Below, piece by piece: positions 57,343 to 64,000 of a stretch of DNA of 64,000 bases. The notes below the pieces were generated by a model. The model was not told the DNA's origin. It searched no databases and worked only from the letters and a program-made list of their open reading frames with translations. The first letter of the stretch is position 1. Every line of letters starts with the position of its first letter. The DNA is from Gigaspora margarita (lineage: Eukaryota > Glomeromycota > Glomeromycetes > Diversisporales > Gigasporaceae), in the NCBI GenBank assembly GCA_009809945.1, contig WTPW01000075.1, forward strand, positions 512,650 through 576,649, in the 5' to 3' direction. Both the position numbers and the translations under genes were made by a program.

Positions 57343-57556
57343 ATATCCTATCATGAATAAGCACCCTCTTTTTTAAAATTTTAACTTAAATAATTTAACA
57401 ATTAACTTGTCAAATTTAATAAATTTTGTTTTATTTTAATTTTATAAATTTATAAAATTAAAATAAATTAAATTTTATTAAATTAGATAAGTTAATTGTT
57501 AAGATATTTAAGCTTAAAATTTTCAAAAAGGAGTGCTTATTCATAATAGGATACAG
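57343..57556. mobile_element. TA-flanked palindromic MITE
   Basis: TATCCTATCATGAATAAGCA and, on the other strand, TATCCTATTATGAATAAGCA, flanked by TA. The arms continue to an AT-only centre near 57450. It lies in the gypsy relic. Confidence 0.8.
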
Positions 57557-57744
57557 TATGCTCTAATACACTTTTTTGAATCATCATATGCATTCTCAGA
57601 TGCCCAACAATAGTTTATTCAAATTTTTCTTACTATACTGTCCATGCCTTTAGGCTTTTTTTTTTCTACAATCCCCTGGTAATTTGCTTTTAATAACTCA
57701 CACATTTTCTCTTCTTTAAATATAACTCACTTTGGTAGCACATC

Positions 57745-57924
57745 AGGACCCCAAAATATACATAGATAGGTCAGATTAATTATAGGGTTACTAAAAAAGA
57801 AAAGATCTGCAGAAAAAACTTCAAAAATAAGCAAAAAATTACTATAAATAAAAAAGATCTGCATAAAAAACCTCAAAAATAAGCAAACTTATACCTGACC
57901 TATTTATGTATATTTCAGGATCCT
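57745..57924. mobile_element. 180-bp MITE, AGGACCCC family copy 2
   Basis: AGGACCCCAAAATATACATA at the left and AGGATCCTGAAATATACATA on the other strand. Flanks AGCACATC and GGCACATC agree at 7 of 8 positions. It is exactly 180 bp like copy 1, with about a dozen scattered differences. Confidence 0.9.
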
Positions 57925-58933
57925 GGCACATCTCTTTATATATATTGTCTCAAATTATGCTATATTATTTCTTTTTCGCTTTAATCGTGATAAGTTATAT
58001 AACTTCACATCCCTACTCTATTTAATTTTCTGCAGATTTTCTTTTATCTATATTAAATCTTGCTTTTTGTTATTAAATTTTCTATTCTTATAATTAATCT
58101 ATTCACAAAATTCTTTATCTTGAGGCTTTTCTTGCATTAGGTCTTTCGGATATCTTAATATACCATCTGCATTTCCATGTTTTCTTCTGTTTTTATAACT
58201 AATTTCAAACTCGAATGCTTGTAAAGCTAAAACCTATCTCATTAATTGCTATTTTAGCTCAGCTTTGATGAATAGCTATTTTAGAGCTTAATAATTTGTG
58301 CATATTTTAAACTTTGTCCTTTTTACATATTGCTTATTGGAACTACAACCAAATACAATAGTTAAACACTCTTTCTCTATAATATATAATTGATTTCATG
58401 CCTATTAAGTTTTCATGACTCAAATATAATAGGTCTCAAATCTTCTTTTTCATAATACCACTCCAACTAATACATCACTCACATTCATGTACAAGTAATA
58501 TAGCCTTTTTCTATTTTTGCTTTACTCTATTCAGGACCTTTTAAGACTATTTTCTTTAACAACATTTCTTTTAATTTTCCAAATGCTTCCTTTGTTTTCT
58601 ACCCATACAAATTTGCTAGCCTTTTTCATTAAATTGGTTAAGGGTCAGGCAACCCCACTAAAGTTTTTACAAACTGTTAATAATACCCCATAGCCCTGTA
58701 AAATGATCTTATTTTGTGGCAATTCTAGGGCTTAGGCCAATCTTGTATTTTTTTTAAACCCTTTTTATCAAGTTTTATTTTCTTCTTACTTACTATAAAG
58801 CTATACATGCTTATTTCCTTATAGGCTATATAATATTTCTTAGCAACAAAAGTTATTTCCACTTTCTCAAAAGTTTTTTGCTAGATCCATAAATGAATTG
58901 ATATGTTTCTCAAGACTTCTATTGGTCCATAAC

Positions 58934-59830
58934 TAGTGTTGTTAGTCGAAATATATCATTTAGTCAAATATTTAGACACTTAAGTGTCTAAATATATTTT
59001 GACATCACATTATTTTTTGTTGAAATGTTGAAATTCTAAATTTGACTAAATGTCTAAATACTTGATGAAATAAATATTATATGACTAAATGCCTAAATGC
59101 TTGCTGAAATAAAAATTATATGACTAAATGTCTAAATACTTGATAAAATAAATATTATATGACTAAATGTTTAAATACTTGATCTATATACATTATAACT
59201 ATTTAAATGTATGTATCCAAATTAGAGTAGCTGCGCAACATAGTCGCACCAAACCAGAAACGTGATATAATTACAGCACTAAGTATGACACTACAGATCA
59301 TTTTTGAAATATATTTTTGTTTTAATTATTGCAGTTGATGCCAACTGGAGGTCAATATAAACCTATGTAAAAGTATTATCATAATAATGTAATGAAAGTA
59401 TTTAACACTTTCTAAAAATGAATAAGTGTAAATTTGTATTTTATGAACATTGTTGCTCATTTTCTGATGATTATTTCTAGATTATTTCCAGAAATTTTGA
59501 CTATTTAGACATTTTGACGATATTTCAACATTTCAATGCTATTTAGACATTTAGATACTATTTAGACATTTCTGACACTATTTAGACATTTTGACACTAT
59601 TTAGACATTTCAATATTAATTTAGTATTTTGACATTAATTTAGAATTTTGACACTATTTAGACATTTCAACACTATTTAGGTATTTCAACACTATTTTGG
59701 CATTTTGACATTAATTTAGTTTTTGACATTAATTTAGAATTTCGATATTAATTTAGAATTTTGACATGCTAAATATCAAAAATTGAAATCTTTTGACATA
59801 GCTCAAAACAATTTCGACTAACAATACTAT
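58934..59830. mobile_element. hAT-type element with TTTAGACAT words
   Basis: Flanks TCCATAAC (58926-58933) and TTCATAAC (59831-59838) agree at 7 of 8. TIRs are TAGTGTTGTTAGTCGAAAT and TAGTATTGTTAGTCGAAAT. Inside are a 60-bp unit repeated about three times (59040-59180, ATGACTAAATG-CTAAATACTTG) and many ACTATTTAGACATTT words (59500-59720). It is inserted beside the AYQDD motif of the gypsy RT. Confidence 0.88.
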
Positions 59831-60014
59831 TCATAACCCTATATCATCTTGATATGCAGCTGTTATCTTTTTTCACTTTTCTTCTTTCAGTATCAAGTCC
59901 ATTAGCCTTGGAAATGTTTTACTATTATTATTTAAACCTATACACATCACTGTATATTGCAAAACACCCAAAGTTGTTAAAATAGCTACTTTGTCTTGGT
60001 TTTTTTCAGATGGC

Positions 60015-60319
60015 AATTATTTCGTCAACAATCACTTCACCAACATAACATTTCACTGACAAATATTTACTAACAAGTTTATTTTACTGATAGTTTGTTT
60101 CACCAAAGCTTATTTCACTGACAAAGTTATTCTGGTCATTGTTATTAGGGTTAGGGTAGGGTCAGAGTAGAATTAGGATTAAAGTTAGTGTGCTTTTTAA
60201 AAAAAAAACTTGTTAGTAAAATGAGCTTCAGTGAAACAAACTGTTGGTAAAATGAACTTGTCAGAAAATATTTGTCAGTAAAATGTTATGTCAGGTGAAG
60301 TGATTGTTAGCAAAATAAT
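60015..60319. mobile_element. MITE with TTAGGG-like core
   Basis: ATTATTTCGTCAACAATCAC and, on the other strand, ATTATTTTGCTAACAATCAC. The arms also share ATAACATTT-ACTGACAAAT. TTAGGGTTAGGGTAGGG lies at the centre near 60145. It is 305 bp and splits the gypsy RT. Confidence 0.85.
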
Positions 60320-60839
60320 ACAGACCTGTTTTCTTCCTATATCAGTATTGGCCAATAGCTTTTAAATGTATTAACTCTAGAGTACTACTTATGCCCTGCC
60401 ACTTATTCTAGTATATTTGACAATATACTTATTTAATGGTTTTATATTTCCTACCACACATATATGATCTGTTTTACATTTCTTCTTATTTACCAAAAAA
60501 TATTGATATGTGTACACCTATTATTCTATTCCAACAACTTGTATTTTAGGTAAACTTAAGAATTGTACTTTTTCTAGATTATTGGATTTAATTGGCCTTA
60601 GTCAAGCTTGCAATTTTCTGTGTCTCCTATCCTGACCTTATACTCTACTAATAGTCTGCCCTAATTCTGACAAATGAAATACAAATGCTTTCTGTATCAA
60701 CTGTTCTACTACATACTGCTTTTCCATTAGAGTAAGATTTGGTCCAATATTAAGTATATTCATATTGTTTATTATTAATCTCCATAACATTACTAATCCT
60801 AGAATTGATAACAGTACCAGTACCCTGAGCTATTAGTAT

Positions 60840-61080
60840 ATAGATTAGTGAATTAGATGTGTAGTCAACTTAATAACTTTTTTATATATAAGATCCAGGT
60901 TTGTGTAAAATCAACAAAATTTTTTAAAAAAGTTAAATTTTCAATTTGCTTAATTTTAATCAAATTTTAAAATAGACAGAGGTTGCCAATATATATTTTT
61001 GGTATAAATTTATAAGTATATATGCATATACATGTGTACTATCAAAAAAACTCATTATAACAAGTTTTTCTTGCTGCACT
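60840..61080. other. Spacer, nothing recognised
   Basis: AT-rich, with no repeat pair or frame supported. Confidence 0.4.
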
Positions 61081-61084
61081 TATA

Positions 61085-61320
61085 TTTATTTACTCAACTA
61101 TGTTTGAATGTGATATATTTATTTACTCAACTATATTTGAACATGACATATTTATATACTTGACATGACATATTTATTTTTTTGTAATACAACACATCTC
61201 AACTATATTTGAATATGACATATTAATTTACTTGACTATATTTAAACATGACAAATTTATTTACTTGACTATGTTTAAATGTAACATAATTATTTGTTTG
61301 AATGCAACATATTTAATTTA
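61085..61320. repeat. Tandem array, unit about 36 bp, about 6 copies
   Basis: TTATTTACTCAACTATGTTT and variants, each followed by GAA-ATGACATA, recur through the block. Confidence 0.75.
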
Positions 61321-61349
61321 GAGTATTCTTAATATAGAATTAAAATTAA

Positions 61350-63115
61350 CCTGGCTTTCTAAATTTGGTAGATAATCACAAGTCTGATCTGGTCTGATTT
61401 TTGGATAGGACTTTGACTTTTGTATTTGGACTTTTTAGTCAAGTTTGAGTTTAGTGAGTCTGATCCGAAGTCTGCAAACTGGTCTAAATCTGAATATATT
61501 TATGTGTTTTTTGGTGCTGAACAAGTTTACTTAGTGCATGAAATTAGAATTAATTAGTAAATTTTGTGAATTATAAAATTTTATAGAATTTTATTAATAA
61601 AATTCTATAAAATCTTATAATTCACAAATTTTACTAATTAATTCTAACTTTATGCACTAAGTAAACTTGTTCAGCACCTAAAAATACATCAAATCAAAAG
61701 AGTTATTTTTATTTTACTTGAAATTTGGAGAATAGATGCATAATTTTAGATTTTTGATCAAAAAGTTAAATTTATGCATTTTTTCTNCAAATTTCAAGTT
61801 AAATAAAAACAAACTACCAATATAATGTATTATTAAGCTACAAACTAGTTTATTTAGTGCATTAAGTTTTAATTAATTAATAAAATTTTGTGAATCATAA
61901 GATTTTATAGAATTTTATTAATAAAATTTTATAAAATCTTATGATTCACAACATTTTACTAAATAATTCTAACTTGATGCACTAAGTAAACTTGTTCAGC
62001 ACCTATATATACATCAATTCAGCAGAATTTTTTTCATTTTACTTGACATTTGAAGAATAGGAGCACAATTTTTGATTATTGATCAAAAAAGTCAAATTTA
62101 AGCATCTTTTCTCCAAATTTCAAGTAAAATAAAAACTATTCTGCTGAATTGATGTATTTTTAGGTGCTAAATAAAATTACTTAGTGCGTTAAGTTAGAAT
62201 TAATTAGCAAAATCTTGTTAATAATAAGATTTTATAGAAGTTTATTAATAAAATTCTATAAAATATTATTATTCATAAGATTTTTGCTTATTAATTCTAA
62301 CTTAGTGCACTAAATAAACTTGTTTAGCACCTAAAAATACATTAAATTGGCAGAATTGTTTTTATTTTACTTGAAATTTGGAGAAAAGATACTTAAATTT
62401 GATTTTTTGATCAAAATTAAAAATTATGCATCTATTCTTCAAATTTTAAAATAAAATGAAAAAAATCCTGCCAATTTGATCTATATTTAGGTGCTGAACA
62501 AGTTTTTAGTGCATCAAGTTAGAATTATTTAGTAAAATGTTGTAAATTATAAGATTTTATAGAATTTTATTAATAAAATTCTATAAAATCTTATATTTCA
62601 CAAAATTTTATCAAATAATTCTAACTTAATGCACTAGTAAACTTGTTCAGCACCATAAAATACATTAAATTGGCGAAATTGTTTTTGTTTTACTTGAAAT
62701 TTGGAGAAAAGATGTTTAAATTTGACTTTTTTGATCAAAAATCAAATTATGCATCATTCTTTAAATTTTAAAATAAAATGAAAAAAATTCTGCTGATTTA
62801 ATATATATTTAGGTGCTAAACAAGTTTACTTAGTGCATCAAGTTAGAATTATTTAGTAAAATGTTGTGAATTATAAGATTTAAAGAATTTTATTAATAAA
62901 ATTCTATAAAATCTTATGATTCACAACATTTTACTAATTAATTATAACTTAATGCATTAAGTAAACTTGTTTAGCACCAAAAAATATATAAATATATTTG
63001 GACTTAGACTAGTCTGCAAACTTTGAACCAGATCCAAACTGGACTTATAATTAGTAAAATTTAGAGTCTAAGTCTGGTCTGATCCCAGACCGGACCTAGA
63101 GCACTAACAGTAAGT
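61350..63115. mobile_element. Outer inverted repeat enclosing the palindrome array
   Basis: GTCTGCAAACTGGTCTAA with TATATTTATG to the left of the array is matched in inverse orientation by the segment after 62985. Further out, TCTGATCTGGTCTGA against TCTGGTCTGATCCCAGACC is a word-rich end typical of hAT-like elements. No TSD was established. Confidence 0.55.
61511..62980. repeat. Array of alternating palindromes, 4.5 units of about 325 bp
   Basis: P1 (about 165 bp) starts GGTGCTGAACAAGTTTACTT and returns to AACTTGTTCAGCACC, with an AATAAAATTCTATAAAATC centre. Copies start near 61513, 61849, 62162, 62489 and 62812. P2 (about 155 bp) lies between them, with arms ACATCAATTCAGCAGAATT and TTTACTTGAAATTTGGAGAA. 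Copies differ by point changes only. There is one undetermined base at 61787. Confidence 0.9.
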
Positions 63116-63160
63116 AAATTCTAATTTATTATATTTTTATTTTTATTTACAATATATATA

Positions 63161-63946
63161 AGGTAGACTGGCCTATTTCCACAAACTTTTTTTTGCCACA
63201 TACAAAATTTTTTAAAAAATAAATATCTTTTTATAAAATTATGTATATATAATCTATAACTAATTTATTATTTAAATNTATAAAAATTAAACCAACTATA
63301 TATGAATAATTTTTTTTTAGTTAATAAAAAAAAAATCCTATAAATTTTATAAAAATTTAAAGGTGCGACCTATTTCCACAAATAGTAAAACAGATCTTGA
63401 TCCATTGACCCATTTTGAATGATTTAACTACCAAAATATTCATCTCAATAAGACGATTCCAATGAGCCTAAAATCATCAAAATCCAATCACAGGATCCCA
63501 AAATCGTTCAACTTTTTTATAATAATATTTTTATTATTTTAAAGCTATAAAACACTATTAAAATCACTATTAAAAATCACACAAAAGTTGAACGATCTCA
63601 GGATCCTGTGATTGGATTTTAATGATTTTGAGCTTGTCAGAATCGTCTCCTTGAGACGAACATTTTGGTAGTTAAATCACTCAAAACGGATAAGTAGATC
63701 AAAAGTTATTAGCAATTCTATAAATTAGTTTATATACTAAAATAACTAAATTGGAAACAAACCTTTAGATAATCTTAAAATTCTGTAATCAAATTTTAGC
63801 AGTTATGGGCTTGTTTAAAATGTTTAACTAAGGTAATTATTTTAATAGTAAAATTACCCCAAATAAAGCTAGTGAATTAAAAGATATTTACTGTTCTTTA
63901 CTGTTTGTGGAAATAGGGTAGTTTGTGGAAATAGGGCAGTCTACCT
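63161..63946. mobile_element. AGGTAGA palindromic element, TA-flanked
   Basis: AGGTAGACTGGCCTATTTCC and, on the other strand, AGGTAGACTGCCCTATTTCC, flanked by TA. CTATTTCCACAAA is repeated near each end. The interior (TTCATCTCAATAAGACGA, ATCCAATCACAGGATCC and their returns) is homologous to the inner part of the 46084-46998 element and to 11760-12080. It is non-coding. Confidence 0.85.
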
Positions 63947-64000
63947 TATATATTTATATTTTTTATATTTTATTTTTTTTTTAATGTGTATCCGTAAACT

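Larger units (their letters stand above)
55640..60835 (-). pseudogene. Ty3/gypsy retrotransposon pol relic
   Basis: Reading leftward: near 60750 NIGPNLTLMEKQYVVEQLIQ precedes the reverse transcriptase. At 59990-59850 come LTTLGVLQYTVMCIGLNNN, KTFPRLMD and the catalytic-box-like AYQDDIGL. Around 58935-58600 phrases such as ISMYSFIVSKKKIKLDKKGL and WGEKTKEAFGKLKEML are thumb/RNase H-like. At 57060-56540 is the integrase core, with GHEYVVLAVEELMGYV, FDILVSDKEIEFKNN and VPSYYPEANRYAECTVQ. At 55980-55740 is an integrase C-terminal part. A functional copy would reverse-transcribe and integrate its own RNA. This one is full of stops and frameshifts and cut by six or more MITEs. LTRs and gag were not found. 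Confidence 0.85.

Noticed and set aside
61511-62980. CRISPR-like array (regular spacing of repeats)
   Set aside because: Units are 325 bp and palindromic with no unique spacers, and the genome is eukaryotic.

Overview
The window is eukaryotic, nuclear and very AT-rich. It has a short gene list and a dense, nested set of transposable elements, mostly non-autonomous elements with terminal inverted repeats (TIRs). The standard code works throughout. One intron shows a textbook TACTAAC branch site. The elements include a Tad1/I-like LINE with an RNase H domain, hAT and Ty3/gypsy relics, and hAT-type elements full of TTTCGG words. Together these suggest an AT-rich, repeat-laden fungus, with Glomeromycotina (Rhizophagus or Gigaspora type) my best guess. 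That assignment is inference. No rRNA or functional tRNA gene was recognised.

Layout. 1-9.2 kb: foldback elements, small Tc1/mariner-type and hAT-type miniature elements (MITEs), tandem duplications, and scraps of coding sequence near 0.9-1.3, 3.3 and 7.4 kb. 9.2-14.4 kb: AT-rich spacer, a possible tiny gene at 10.3 kb, a tRNA-derived SINE with a clean target-site duplication (TSD) at 12.2 kb, and a large foldback at 12.9-13.6 kb. 14.4-24.8 kb: a broken hAT transposase gene split by one very large intron. That intron holds a MITE, the MITE holds a 7.7-kb LINE, and the LINE holds a further 180-bp MITE. 25.1-27.1 kb: hAT-type MITEs, one nested in another MITE with an exact 8-bp TSD. 27.3-36.7 kb: the element-poor part. 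It carries the best gene of the window, a single-exon secreted cysteine-rich protein at 29.5-30.3 kb with a TATA-like box and an AATAAA signal. 36.7-43.9 kb: large hAT-type elements with word-rich ends, a 1.07-kb palindrome, and MITEs with a TTAGGG-like core. 43.9-50.4 kb: degenerate repeats, a 2.2-kb foldback that swallowed a 915-bp palindromic TA-flanked element (assembly gap at its heart), a Tc1-like palindrome and a 979-bp tRNA-headed retroposon. 50.4-55.6 kb: A-rich tracts and two hAT-type MITEs. 55.6-60.8 kb: a Ty3/gypsy pol relic on the minus strand cut by at least six MITEs. 60.8-64 kb: a satellite-like array of alternating palindromes, then another TA-flanked palindromic element.

The genes do not form an operon or pathway. 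The main biological content is (i) one probably expressed secreted protein of unknown function and (ii) a stratified record of element insertions whose order can be read from nesting and TSDs. The most unusual recurring signal is a short TTAGGG-like core found in about ten MITEs whose ends are otherwise unrelated.
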